A stretch of 36,750 bases of DNA, taken from positions 1 to 36,750 of the forward strand of contig CAJCJI010000530.1 in the NCBI GenBank assembly GCA_903970595.1, written 5' to 3'. The DNA comes from Verrucomicrobiota bacterium. GTDB taxonomy: Bacteria; Pseudomonadota; Gammaproteobacteria; Nevskiales; Nevskiaceae. Made by a program: the position numbers and the translations under genes. Below, piece after piece: positions 16,844 to 25,239 of the stretch. Position 1 is the first letter of the stretch. Every line of letters begins with the position of its first letter. Under the pieces are notes generated by a model, which saw nothing but the letters and a program-made list of their open reading frames with translations, did no database searches and was not told where the DNA came from.

Positions 16844-18973
16844 CTAGAAGCCGGTCCCGGTCGGATAAAAGGGATACAGCTCACTGTTGGTGGGAGCTGC
16901 GAGCGGGGTTAGTATATTGTTGGTTGTATCCAACGCGGCCGCATAGGTAGAAAGCATCGATTGGCCGTACGAGAACTCCGGACTGAGCGGCAGTCCCCCT
17001 AAAATCGTCGTTGGATATTGCTGGGTGCTCACCACATATGGCGCACCGCCGGAGAGCGTCAAGGGAACTTGGCTTAGACTGGACGGAGACATGGCATAAA
17101 CTGTTGCTTCGCCTGAGGCCGGCGGCAGACCTGCGTACCCTTCGCCAATATAGAGAGTCTGAATGGAATTGACGGGTGCCAGCGGTGTACCACTGACCTG
17201 AGACGAACTTCCAAGTATCAAAGAATTGGCAATGCTTTGCAGCACAATGCCGCTGCTGTTCAGCGCCTCAAAGCCTGCGGTGGTCACCGCGCCACCCGAA
17301 TTGAGACCGTATGCGGTGTGGAAGATGGTCCCATCTGCTACGTAGTTTCCATCGTAGTAACCACTGGCCAGGGTTTCGATCACAGTAGGCTGGGCTCCCG
17401 GAGCGGATGCGGTCGGCAGTGTATTAACAGATGCTGGCGTGCCCGGAGGTGCCTCCGCATATGGGAGCCCAGGTCCTTGTGAAGTTGGGCTGGTAGATGA
17501 TTGAAGATTGAACACCAAGGACGAGCCAATGAAGCCTATTGGATCTATCGCGTAAAAGGCCCCAGGCCCGTTATCAAAGGAGCCGCTGGCGGTGTAAATC
17601 ACTTGACCGGGCGAACTGCCGGAGAGCGGCACACGTAGCAGGTTGTCGCTGTATGATTCCAAATTATCGTTGTTGCCGCCAAATATGCCCGCGTTGTCGG
17701 AAATCCATAGATTTCCGCCTACAGGATCGTAGGCCGCGATGGCTTCTGAAGACGGATAGCTCTCATCCGATGGTGGCGTCAGGGACTGGAAATCATAAAG
17801 ATCACTTGAGATGGTGCTGGGCGTTATTCGATATAGGGAGGTTTTGCCGTTGACAGCGATGGATGCAAACATCACACCCTGCTGGGCATACACTTCGGAA
17901 AAAATACTTACTCCTGAGAGCAGAACAACGGGATGTGCAAAAGCTGTGTCCGAAAACGTCAGATTCTGATTGCCATCGACGTAGAGCAGGCCATCCAGGT
18001 TTCCGGTGTTGGCGTCATAAAGGGGATAGGGGCCATTTGCCATGACAGGGGCTACTACAGGCGGAGTGCTGGAGCTTTGGTCTGCATGGACTACATACAT
18101 CACATTGTCAAAAAAATACCCACACTGACCGCTAGCATTGCCGGCAGTTTGAATAAATATTACGGCTGACGATGGCATGTTCAGAATCTGATCGTATGCG
18201 AACACGATGCATACATGATCGGCAAGGGTTACGTAAGTGTTAAGTGTAAGGCTGCTGATTTGCGTGGGAGTTGGTGTTGTCGAAAGGTCTCCGAGGGCCA
18301 AGCCAAAGAGATGATCGCTAGTTCCCGTATCGGTCAAAAAAAACGCCTCGGAAATTACCGGCTGGATGATGTTGCTGCCGTTGTCGGTAATGTATTGGGT
18401 GAGGTACTCGGTAAAGTCGACTGCAGTGTTATTAATGAAACTCTTGGCAGCGCCGGGGTTGTTGGATGGAATGAGGAAAACGCCATTAGCTCCACCTGAC
18501 GCAGTTGCCTCCGCTTGGTAGGGAACCCAATAGGTCAAGGCAGCGCCGGAAGAACTGCTGCTTGAAGAGGAGCCGCTGGACGAGGAACTGCCCGACGAAG
18601 ACGACGAACTGCTCGATGTAGTTCCACCGGAGGATGAGGAAGAACTGCCACTCGACGAGGACGAACTGCTTGACGATGAAGTAGATGAACTTCCGGATGA
18701 GGATGAACTTCCAGAGGACGACGAGGAACTGCTGGACGCAGCCCCGCCGGAAGATGAGGAAGAACTCCCGCTCGATGATGATGTCGAGCTACTGGATGAG
18801 GATGAGCTACTTGAAGACGAACTGCTAGACGAGGAGGAGGAACTGCTGGATGAGCCCCCGCCCGATGAGCCGCCGCTTGAGCACGCCGCCAATGTCAGGC
18901 ACAGCATGATCAGCGGCAATAGACGCGCAGAGATACCGGCAGCCTGTCCCAGACCTGCGTTTGTCGCCGTCAT
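16844..18973 (-). CDS. large serine-rich lipoprotein of unknown function
   Basis: 709 residues. Lipoprotein signal ending L-A-A-C (Cys31), followed by about 115 residues that are almost only Ser with Gly, Thr and Ala (32-148), arranged as two related blocks each opening with G-G-(A/T)-(A/T) and then Ser runs. The remaining about 560 residues are rich in Ser, Thr, Asn and Gly with repeated beta-type segments and read like a secreted beta-propeller or adhesin-like domain; I recognise no family. The Ser tract uses many different Ser codons, so it is kept at protein level. The gene is visibly more AT-rich than its neighbours, suggesting transfer or relaxed selection. GGGGA precedes the ATG. It sits inside the signalling locus but may be independent. 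Confidence 0.85.
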   Translation of the reverse strand: MTATNAGLGQAAGISARLLPLIMLCLTLAACSSGGSSGGGSSSSSSSSSSSSSSSSSSSSSSSTSSSSGSSSSSSGGAASSSSSSSSGSSSSSGSSSTSSSSSSSSSSGSSSSSSGGTTSSSSSSSSGSSSSSGSSSSSSSSGAALTYWVPYQAEATASGGANGVFLIPSNNPGAAKSFINNTAVDFTEYLTQYITDNGSNIIQPVISEAFFLTDTGTSDHLFGLALGDLSTTPTPTQISSLTLNTYVTLADHVCIVFAYDQILNMPSSAVIFIQTAGNASGQCGYFFDNVMYVVHADQSSSTPPVVAPVMANGPYPLYDANTGNLDGLLYVDGNQNLTFSDTAFAHPVVLLSGVSIFSEVYAQQGVMFASIAVNGKTSLYRITPSTISSDLYDFQSLTPPSDESYPSSEAIAAYDPVGGNLWISDNAGIFGGNNDNLESYSDNLLRVPLSGSSPGQVIYTASGSFDNGPGAFYAIDPIGFIGSSLVFNLQSSTSPTSQGPGLPYAEAPPGTPASVNTLPTASAPGAQPTVIETLASGYYDGNYVADGTIFHTAYGLNSGGAVTTAGFEALNSSGIVLQSIANSLILGSSSQVSGTPLAPVNSIQTLYIGEGYAGLPPASGEATVYAMSPSSLSQVPLTLSGGAPYVVSTQQYPTTILGGLPLSPEFSYGQSMLSTYAAALDTTNNILTPLAAPTNSELYPFYPTGTGF

Positions 18974-19104
18974 TTGGTTTTCCCCAACTTAAAACGATGG
19001 GCCGGTGGTCTGACGCAAGGCATTGCGCCGCCCAACTCTATGAAAGATGAAATTGTCCCTGATTTCAGTCTAAAGCACGCCCTCCGGCATCCGCAAGACG
19101 CTTG

Positions 19105-21294
19105 CTACATCCGCGCGGTCTTGCCCTCAATCGTCTGCGGTACGTGCGCTGCCGCACCGTGCCAGCGCAGTGCCAGGATGGTGAGATCGTCGGCCGGTTC
19201 CGCGCCCTCGGAGAACTCCAGGGTATCGCCCAGCAGGCTTTCCACGACGTGTTGCGCGGACGCGTTGGCCTGGAGTTTCGACAGGCAGGCGACGATCCGC
19301 GGCTGTCCGTAAAACGCGCCGGATTTGTTTTGCGCCTCGGCGATGCCGTCGGTGAGCAGGCACAGGGCATCGCCGGGAGACAATTGCAGGGTTTCGCTGC
19401 GGTAGTCGAAGCCATCCACCACGCACAGCGGCGGGCCTCCGGCGGCTTGCAGGCGCGTTGGCGCGGTACCGGAGGCGGGAAGGAGCCAGGGCGGTTCGTG
19501 TCCGGCGCTGCTCCAGTCCAGACGGCCGCTGTCCAGGTCGAGCACGGCGGCCAGGACGGTGACGAACAGCAGTTCCGGGTTTTCCTCGGCGATGGCGGCG
19601 CCGGCATCGCGCAGGGCGCGGCCGGGATCGGCGCTGCTTCTGAGCGCGGCGGCCTTGGTCAGGGCCTTGGACAGGGCCATGAACAGGCTGGCGGGCAGGC
19701 CCTTGCCGGAGACGTCGCCGACGACGATGAACAGACGCGAGGAGTCGAGCAGGAAGAAATCGTAGAGGTCGCCGCCGACGCTGCGCGCCGGCAGCATGCG
19801 CGCCGCTACCTCCACCCGCGCCTCTTGGCCCAGCACCTGGCGCGGTTCCGGCAGCATGCCCATCTGGATGCGCCGCGCGGCGTCCAGTTCGCCTTCCATG
19901 CGGGCCTGGGCGACGCGGCTATCGTGCAGGGCCTGGCGCAGGCGGCTGCGCTGCGCCCGCGTGTCGCTGAGCGACATGGCGAGCATGGCGGCGAACACCA
20001 CGGCGGCGCCTATGGCGGGATTGGATGCGTCGAGGAGCAGGCCATAATGCTGGAACAGAAACAGGCCGCCGGCGAAACTCAGCGCCAGGCACAGCAGCAC
20101 GATGCCCGCCGCGCCGAGCGGGCGCAGCCCGGGCACCACCACCACGATGAGCAGGGACAAGACCGCGAGCCATGCGCCCTCGGCCCAGCGCGCCCAGCGC
20201 GGACGGCTCAGCAGCCGGCCATCGATGACATTGTCCATGGCCTCGGCGATGGCATCGACGCCCGGCATGGGACCTAGCGGCGTGGCGACCACGTCCTGCA
20301 GTCCCAGAGCGGTATAGCCCAGCAGCACGATGCGTCCGGCCAGTACGGCTGGTGCGTTGTCCTTCATCAGGTCCGCGGCCGAGATCTGCGGCCGTTCCGC
20401 GGGAGCGGAATAATGCAGCCACCAGCCTCCGTCGGGGTCAGTCGGGATGAAGTGCTGGCCGATGCTCAGGCCGCGCATGCCGCCGCGGTCCGCGCTGACC
20501 CGTAGCATGGCTTCGCCCAAGGCCAGGCGCAGGGTTTCAACCGGCAAGGACGGCAGCAGGTCCTGGCCGATGCGGTTGAGGGCGGCGATGCGGCGCACCA
20601 CGCCGTCGCCGCTGATGTTGGGCAGCACGCCGTGGCCGCTGGCGGCCGCGTCGATCAATTCGATACTGCGCAGCGCGGCCGGGTAGCCAATCAGGAATTG
20701 CGCCGGATCGGCGCCGGTCTGCAGGATCGGCGTGCCATAGGGTGTGCCCTTGGGCAGGCCGGCGTCCTCGGCCAGGGCGCCGACGCCCAGGATGACCGGC
20801 GCCGCATGCAGGGACGCGGCGAATTGCCGGTCGTAGTCCGGCAGGCTGTCGAGCATCTTGGCGACGTCGGTAAAACCCGACTTAGCCAGTAGGGCGCCCT
20901 GCAGACGGGGCGACAGCCGGTCGGGTTCCGCGAAGATGGCGTCTATGGCGATGGCGGCCGGATACTGGGCGGCGATGCGGTCGACGATCTCCGCCAGCCT
21001 GGAGCGGGGCCAGGGCCATTGGCCCAAGGCGGCGAGGCTGGCGTCGTCGATGGCCACCACGATCACGCCATCGTTGAGCCGCGGGCGTGGCGCCAGGTGC
21101 TGGTAATAGTCGAACAGTTCGTCGCGGCGGTCGCGCTGCAGCGGGGTGTCCGCCAGGGTCAGGGCCAGTACGGCGAGCAGCAGCAGCGCGAAACCGGCCG
21201 GTTGCTGCCGTACCAGGGCCAGCCAGCGCAGCCAGCGGGGGCGATGCGGGGCCGCGGCGGCTTCGGCAGGATATTCCGCTTGGGCGTTGACCAT
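19105..21294 (-). CDS. CHASE2 receptor fused to a PP2C (SpoIIE/RsbU) phosphatase
   Basis: 729 residues. One membrane helix at about 34-50, an extracytoplasmic CHASE2 domain at about 55-350 ('DGVIVVAIDDASLAALGQWPW', 'AIAIDAIFAEPD', 'VLAGRIVLLGYTALGLQD'), three helices at about 370-445, a short coiled segment ('RMEGELDAARRIQMGMLPEPR') and a PP2C domain at about 490-720 with metal ligands in 'GGDLYDF', 'GDVSGKG', 'LTDGI' and 'ADDLTILAL'. It should dephosphorylate a STAS antagonist in response to an envelope signal. The STAS and MBL genes lie directly upstream on the same strand (43 bases to the MBL stop). The ATG at 21294 has only a weak ribosome site. Confidence 0.93.
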   Translation of the reverse strand: MVNAQAEYPAEAAAAPHRPRWLRWLALVRQQPAGFALLLLAVLALTLADTPLQRDRRDELFDYYQHLAPRPRLNDGVIVVAIDDASLAALGQWPWPRSRLAEIVDRIAAQYPAAIAIDAIFAEPDRLSPRLQGALLAKSGFTDVAKMLDSLPDYDRQFAASLHAAPVILGVGALAEDAGLPKGTPYGTPILQTGADPAQFLIGYPAALRSIELIDAAASGHGVLPNISGDGVVRRIAALNRIGQDLLPSLPVETLRLALGEAMLRVSADRGGMRGLSIGQHFIPTDPDGGWWLHYSAPAERPQISAADLMKDNAPAVLAGRIVLLGYTALGLQDVVATPLGPMPGVDAIAEAMDNVIDGRLLSRPRWARWAEGAWLAVLSLLIVVVVPGLRPLGAAGIVLLCLALSFAGGLFLFQHYGLLLDASNPAIGAAVVFAAMLAMSLSDTRAQRSRLRQALHDSRVAQARMEGELDAARRIQMGMLPEPRQVLGQEARVEVAARMLPARSVGGDLYDFFLLDSSRLFIVVGDVSGKGLPASLFMALSKALTKAAALRSSADPGRALRDAGAAIAEENPELLFVTVLAAVLDLDSGRLDWSSAGHEPPWLLPASGTAPTRLQAAGGPPLCVVDGFDYRSETLQLSPGDALCLLTDGIAEAQNKSGAFYGQPRIVACLSKLQANASAQHVVESLLGDTLEFSEGAEPADDLTILALRWHGAAAHVPQTIEGKTARM

Positions 21295-21336
21295 GGTTTG
21301 GACCCGGGTGCCGCTTGCCGCGCTACGCGGCTTTGT

Positions 21337-22311
21337 TCAAATCTCGATTTCCAGCCCGTCATATGCGGCGCTGACGCGCAGTTCCGGCGCGTCCTGGCGG
21401 GTGAGCGCTTCCAGGCGCCGTGTTTCCGCTTCGATCTCGGCGATCTTGCTGTCCTGGAAGACCGGTTCGTGGTGGAACAGCACCAGGTGCCGTGCGCCCG
21501 CCAGCTGGCACAACTCCACGCCTACCATGTTGGAGGAGTGCCCCCAGTCCGCTTTTACCGATATCGCATCGGCCAGCGAATACATGGCATCGAACACCAC
21601 CACGTCGGCGCCGAAGAACAGCCGGACGAAGGCCTCGGTCTCTTCCGCACCGTCCAGCTTGTGTTCGGAATCAGTGGAATACACGACGACCTTGCCGTTG
21701 CGCTCGAAGCGGTAGCCGTAGGAGTCGCCGCCGTGGAGTTGCAGTTTGGGTGTGACGCGCATGCCGGCAATGTCATAGCGCCTGCCGGGTTCCAGCCGGA
21801 CGAATTCGATGTCCGCGCCCAGGTAGTCGAAGGGCACCGGAAACGAGGGCGGGTCCTGCTGCCGGCGGAATGCGGTTTCCAGTTCGGCGTGGCAGCCATA
21901 GATACGCAGGCGATTGCCGGGGATGTAGGCGGGCGTGAAAAACGGAAAGCCCATGATGTGATCCCAATGCAGATGCGACATGAAGATATGAAACACATTG
22001 GGAGTTTTCGGGCCGTGGCGCGCCAGCACGCGGTTGCCGAAGGGGCGTACGCCGGAGCCCAGGTCGCACAGGATGTATTCATGGGATTCCTGCCCGGGGG
22101 GCTCCAGTTCCAGCTCGACGCAGCTGGTATTGCCGCCGAAGGTTTGCGCGGTGGCGAAGGGCAGGGTGGAGACAAAGACTTCCGCTTCGGCCAGGTCCTG
22201 GAATTGGCGGCCCTGGGCCTGCAGCAGCGCCCGGGCCAGCTTGCGCCTGACCTCGGACGCAGTGAGGGCCACCGGCAGCGAACCTCGTGTTCCCCAGAAG
22301 CGCACGCGCAT
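21337..22311 (-). CDS. MBL-fold metallohydrolase
   Basis: 324 residues. Metallo-beta-lactamase fold with 'FWGTRGSLP' at the N-terminus, the metal motif 'SHLHWDHI' (HxHxDH) at about 113, an Asp in 'VVYSTDSEH' and a late His in 'DWGHSS' and 'LFHHEP'. The 'GTRGS..' start and domain layout match the COG1235/phosphodiesterase-like branch, whose members cleave phosphodiester or cyclic-nucleotide bonds; the substrate here is unknown. It is three bases after the STAS stop, so translationally coupled, and upstream of the CHASE2-PP2C gene. This tight linkage suggests it is part of the signalling output, perhaps turning over a nucleotide signal. Confidence 0.88.
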   Translation of the reverse strand: MRVRFWGTRGSLPVALTASEVRRKLARALLQAQGRQFQDLAEAEVFVSTLPFATAQTFGGNTSCVELELEPPGQESHEYILCDLGSGVRPFGNRVLARHGPKTPNVFHIFMSHLHWDHIMGFPFFTPAYIPGNRLRIYGCHAELETAFRRQQDPPSFPVPFDYLGADIEFVRLEPGRRYDIAGMRVTPKLQLHGGDSYGYRFERNGKVVVYSTDSEHKLDGAEETEAFVRLFFGADVVVFDAMYSLADAISVKADWGHSSNMVGVELCQLAGARHLVLFHHEPVFQDSKIAEIEAETRRLEALTRQDAPELRVSAAYDGLEIEI

Positions 22312-22314
22312 GGC

Positions 22315-22677
22315 TTATGTTCCCGAGGCCGGCTGCGCAAAGGAGGACAGGCCGGCATCGACACTGTCGAACACCGGGAAGACCAGATCGAAGCGGCTGA
22401 TTTCCAGGATCTCCCGCACCATCGCGGTGGGTGCCGCCACGCCGATCCTGCCGCCGGCAGGGACGGCACGTTTGGAGGCGAGCATCAGGACGCGCAGCCC
22501 GGCGCTGCTGATGTACTCCAGCCCCGACAGGTCGAACAGCAGGCCCGGTCCGTTCCGTTTGCAGGTTTCGACATGCGGCGCCACCGCCTTGCCGAAGGCC
22601 TCGGCATTGAGGTGGTCGACGCGCCCGCGCGGCGCCAGCACCACGGTGTTGTTGCTGAGCCTGGCATCCAGATCCAT
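22315..22677 (-). CDS. STAS-domain anti-sigma factor antagonist
   Basis: 120 residues, the normal length of a SpoIIAA/RsbV protein. 'APRGRVDHLNAEAFGKAV' and 'LLFDLSGLEYISSAGLRVLMLASK' are the STAS signature; the Ser in 'ISSAGLR' is the likely phosphorylation site of the kinase and target of the PP2C. Start at ATG 22677 with AAAGGA upstream. First gene of the run STAS - MBL - CHASE2-PP2C. The kinase partner is encoded at 15292-15714. In standard partner switching the unphosphorylated STAS protein sequesters the kinase and frees its target. Confidence 0.92.
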   Translation of the reverse strand: MDLDARLSNNTVVLAPRGRVDHLNAEAFGKAVAPHVETCKRNGPGLLFDLSGLEYISSAGLRVLMLASKRAVPAGGRIGVAAPTAMVREILEISRFDLVFPVFDSVDAGLSSFAQPASGT

Positions 22678-22807
22678 TGCAATTCCTTTGGGATCGTTCT
22701 TCAGGCACCCGCCTCAGCGAGGGCCCTTTAATGTCATTCTAGGGTTTATCGACAATTATTTGACACGGCGCGCGAATTTAATTCCCGGAAAGCGGCGGCT
22801 CCCCGTC

Positions 22808-22845
22808 ATGAAAGCACGGCCCGGCCCCGCTACAATTGCGCAATT
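22808..22845 (+). promoter_or_regulatory. candidate promoter of the isocitrate dehydrogenase gene
   Basis: ATGAAA (22808-22813), 17-base spacer, TACAAT (22831-22836), about 50 bases before the ATG at 22887. A perfect 12-bp palindrome AATTGCGCAATT (22834-22845) overlaps the -10 and start point and could be an operator. Confidence 0.4.
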
Positions 22846-22886
22846 CCGGCGCCTTCACGCCGCGGCAACTCCATACGAGTGCTCCC

Positions 22887-23918
22887 ATGACCCTGCGCAT
22901 CCCCGCCACGCTGATTCCCGGCGACGGTATCGGCCCCGAAATCGTCGATGCCACGCTTGCGGCACTGGAAGCCCTGGAAGCGCCGTTCGACTGGGATCGC
23001 CAGATCGCCGGCCTGGGCGGGGTCAAGCAGGCGGGCGATCCCCTGCCGCAGGCTACGCTGGACAGTATCCGGCGCACGCGCCTGGCCCTGAAGGGACCGT
23101 TGGAAACGCCTTCGGGCGGCGGTTACCGTTCTTCCAACGTGCGCCTGCGCGAGGAGTTCAAGCTCTACGCCAATCTGCGTCCGGCCCAGACCATCGTGCC
23201 CGGCGGGCGCTATGACAACATCGACCTGCTGGTGGTGCGCGAAAACCTCGAGGGCCTGTATACCGGCTACGAGCATTTCATCCAGATCGACGATGACCCC
23301 CACGCCGTGGCCATGGCCACCGGCGTCAATACCCGCCAGGGCGGCCGCCGCCTGATCGAGTTCGCCTTCGAGCACGCCATCGCGGTGGGGCGCAAGAAGG
23401 TCACCATCGTCCACAAAGCCAACATCATGAAGGCCCTGACCGGGATCTTCCTGGAGACGGCGCTGGAGATGTACGAGAGAAAATACAAAGGCCGCATCCT
23501 GATGGATACGGTGATCATCGATGCCTGCGCCATGAAGCTGGTGCTGAACCCCTGGCAGTTCGACGTGCTGGTCACCACCAACCTGTTCGGCGATATTTTG
23601 TCCGACCTGGTGGCGGGCCTGATCGGCGGCCTGGGCATGGCGCCCGGGGCGAACATCGGCGCGGATGCCGCCATTTTCGAGGCGGTTCACGGCTCGGCGC
23701 CGGATATCGCCGGCAAGGGCATCGCCAACCCCATTGCGCTGCTGCTGGCGGCGGCAATGATGCTGGATCACGTCAAGCTGAGCGAGAGGGCAACGCGGTT
23801 ACGCAAGGCCATTCACGACACGCTCAACGTCGACCAAGTGCGTACCGGCGACCTTGGAGGCAAGGCCAATACCCTGCTGTTTACGCAGGCTCTGGTGAGC
23901 CGGATTCGCAGTGGTTAA
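22887..23918 (+). CDS. icd: isocitrate dehydrogenase, NAD-type (IDH/IMDH family)
   Basis: 343 residues. Beta-decarboxylating dehydrogenase: 'LIPGDGIGPEIVDATL' at the N-terminus, substrate loop 'SGGGYRSSNVRLREEFKLYANLRP', 'VRENLEGLYTGYEH', catalytic 'HKANIMK', metal-binding 'FDVLVTTNLFGDILSDLVAGLIGGLG' and 'FEAVHGSAPDIAGKGIANPIA'. The SSNVxLR loop and YTGYEH mark isocitrate rather than isopropylmalate as substrate, and the short length matches the NAD-dependent mitochondrial-like type rather than the 416-residue NADP E. coli Icd. It converts isocitrate to 2-oxoglutarate in the TCA cycle. ATG 22887 is chosen over an in-frame start at 22836 because homology starts there. Monocistronic; a strong hairpin follows at 23993. 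Confidence 0.9.
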   Translation: MTLRIPATLIPGDGIGPEIVDATLAALEALEAPFDWDRQIAGLGGVKQAGDPLPQATLDSIRRTRLALKGPLETPSGGGYRSSNVRLREEFKLYANLRPAQTIVPGGRYDNIDLLVVRENLEGLYTGYEHFIQIDDDPHAVAMATGVNTRQGGRRLIEFAFEHAIAVGRKKVTIVHKANIMKALTGIFLETALEMYERKYKGRILMDTVIIDACAMKLVLNPWQFDVLVTTNLFGDILSDLVAGLIGGLGMAPGANIGADAAIFEAVHGSAPDIAGKGIANPIALLLAAAMMLDHVKLSERATRLRKAIHDTLNVDQVRTGDLGGKANTLLFTQALVSRIRSG

Positions 23919-23992
23919 GAGGGCAACGCCAGGATTCTCGGAGTAACCGCTGGCCCTGCCGGAACTTCAAACTGCGCTGCAGAACCCGAGCT

Positions 23993-24022
23993 GGCCGGGC
24001 CTCTGATCGCAGAAGCCCGGCC
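23993..24022 (+). terminator. hairpin downstream of icd
   Basis: GGCCGGGC (23993-24000) pairs with GCCCGGCC (24015-24022), continued inside by TCTG/CAGA around an ATCG loop, giving a 30-base near-perfect hairpin 75 bases after the icd stop. No T-run, so termination would be imperfect. Confidence 0.4.
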
Positions 24023-24066
24023 CTCGGCGGCCGTATGGCTGATCAACTCGGCCGCGGAAAAGGCTC

Positions 24067-24303
24067 TCAGGCCGCCTTTGCCGTCACGTTCGCATCAATC
24101 TCCGCCGGGCGGCGGCGCTGCGCGACCGGCTGCTGCAGTCTGACTACGCTTACGGAGGCATGCCGCGCACGGGCCACAACGCCCGCCGTGTACTGCGCGC
24201 GGCGGCTTTCCAGCCAGTCAAGTGCCAGCAACACGCCCAGGCTGCCCATGCTCAAGCCGGCCGACCAGAAGATCACATTGACAATCAATTCTGCTGTGTC
24301 CAT
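24067..24303 (-). CDS. small single-pass membrane protein, unknown function
   Basis: 78 residues. N-terminal hydrophobic helix at about residues 6-30 ('LIVNVIFWSAGLSMGSLGVLLALDWL'), followed by a basic, poorly structured tail rich in Arg. No recognised family. It looks genuine because ATG 24303 has AAAGGA eight bases upstream and a good sigma-70 promoter lies at 24377-24405. Stands alone between icd and the divergent small membrane gene at 24585. Function unknown. Confidence 0.6.
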   Translation of the reverse strand: MDTAELIVNVIFWSAGLSMGSLGVLLALDWLESRRAQYTAGVVARARHASVSVVRLQQPVAQRRRPAEIDANVTAKAA

Positions 24304-24376
24304 CGCTCAGTTCCTTTGCCCTTACCGCCGTCATCGCTGGCTTGCGAGAGCGGATTCAGGCCATTTCGATGCAGAA

Positions 24377-24405
24377 TTTATACGCTTGATGGTGCAGCGC
24401 AACAA
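24377..24405 (-). promoter_or_regulatory. sigma-70 promoter for the small membrane protein gene
   Basis: Minus strand: TTGTTG (24405-24400), 17-base spacer, TATAAA (24382-24377), about 75 bases upstream of the ATG at 24303. The AT-rich flank holds a palindrome TAATCGATTA at 24422-24431. Confidence 0.5.
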
Positions 24406-24502
24406 TTGATTTTTAATGTGATAATCGATTAGGAAAACTAAATTGAAGTGCTCGATGATGCGGAGGCGTTAGGCCCGCCCAAAGGCATTTCGGCCTGGGG
24501 TA

Positions 24503-24531
24503 TTGCATCGATTACTGGACATATGTACAGT
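24503..24531 (+). promoter_or_regulatory. candidate promoter for the 24585 gene
   Basis: TTGCAT (24503-24508), 17-base spacer, TACAGT (24526-24531), about 50 bases before the ATG at 24585. Confidence 0.4.
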
Positions 24532-24584
24532 AACGACCAACAAGCACTGGCGGCGGCAAACGCCAAGTCGTGAAGGAGCAGCAG

Positions 24585-24782
24585 ATGAAGCCTAAAGCAG
24601 CGGCAAGAAAAAGCAAGGGCATGGAGCGCTCCAGGCTTTATACGCGGCCCGAGCTGTACGAGCCGGAGCGTCCGGCCGCCACCTGGGCGTTGCGCCTGGG
24701 TATCGTGCTGACCATGCTGGGTATGGCGGCCGTGTTCCGGCAGCCTCTGCATGCGGCGTTTGCGGCGGTATTCGGAGCCTGA
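24585..24782 (+). CDS. small single-pass membrane protein, unknown function
   Basis: 65 residues. A basic N-terminus ([11 protein letters not shown]) is followed by '[31 protein letters not shown]', one membrane helix at about residues 36-52, and a short tail. ATG 24585 is preceded by GTGAAGGAG; the AAGGAG is a strong ribosome site, so ATG 24585 rather than the in-frame GTG 24570 is the start. A bidirectional terminator follows at 24813. No family recognised. Confidence 0.6.
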   Translation: MKPKAAARKSKGMERSRLYTRPELYEPERPAATWALRLGIVLTMLGMAAVFRQPLHAAFAAVFGA

Positions 24783-24812
24783 GGCAATGGGTGCTCAAAG
24801 CCTCAATTTCAC

Positions 24813-24842
24813 AAAAAAGCCCGCACTGCGGGCGGGCTTTTT
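24813..24842. terminator. bidirectional intrinsic terminator
   Basis: Stem AAAAGCCCGC / GCGGGCTTTT with a seven-base loop, flanked by A-run and T-run on both strands. It ends the small membrane gene on the plus strand and the tRNA-Ala/tRNA-Glu operon on the minus strand. Confidence 0.85.
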
Positions 24843-24848
24843 ATTGAC

Positions 24849-24924
24849 TGGCGTCCCCACGGGGATTCGAACCCCGGTTCTCACCGTGAAAGGGTGGTGT
24901 CCTAGGCCTCTAGACGATGGGGAC
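24849..24924 (-). tRNA. tRNA-Glu(TTC)
   Basis: 76 nt with encoded CCA. Acceptor GTCCCCA / TGGGGAC, anticodon TTC in the loop after CCACC, T-loop GGTTCGAATCC. Second gene of a two-tRNA minus-strand operon with tRNA-Ala. Confidence 0.97.
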
Positions 24925-24972
24925 TACTTAGGAAAACGGACAGACAAGCGCTGCAGAAACGGACAGGAAATT

Positions 24973-25048
<76 letters not shown>

Positions 25049-25063
25049 GGGTGGAGGCGCGAA

Positions 25064-25091
25064 ATTATACACGCGCCCACCTTGGTGTCCA
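25064..25091 (-). promoter_or_regulatory. promoter of the tRNA-Ala/tRNA-Glu operon
   Basis: Minus strand: TGGACA (25091-25086), 16-base spacer, perfect TATAAT (25069-25064), 15 bases before the tRNA-Ala start. The GC-rich stretch after the -10 is typical of a stringently controlled stable-RNA promoter. Confidence 0.8.
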
Positions 25092-25239
25092 GTCATTGAA
25101 ACATAAATATTCTCAACTGTCTCGCGGCATGTCCCAATCCCCGGCAGCTGCCGCCGCGGGCCGGGCCGCGGCTGTCCCGCCATTGCGCATCCGTTATCAT
25201 GCGCACTTCCGCGTAACGCACTCCCAAAAGCACACTCCA

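Noticed and set aside
18540-18870. Possible CRISPR or satellite array in the repeated gaggaagaactg-type DNA
   Set aside because: The repeat is the codon-varied Ser tract of the lipoprotein on the minus strand, with no constant repeat/spacer unit.
25049-25239. LexA box upstream of efp/recA
   Set aside because: No CTG-N10-CAG and no TTAGTA-type palindrome found by eye; CTGTTCGTGCAGCAG inside efp has a nine-base, not ten-base, spacer.
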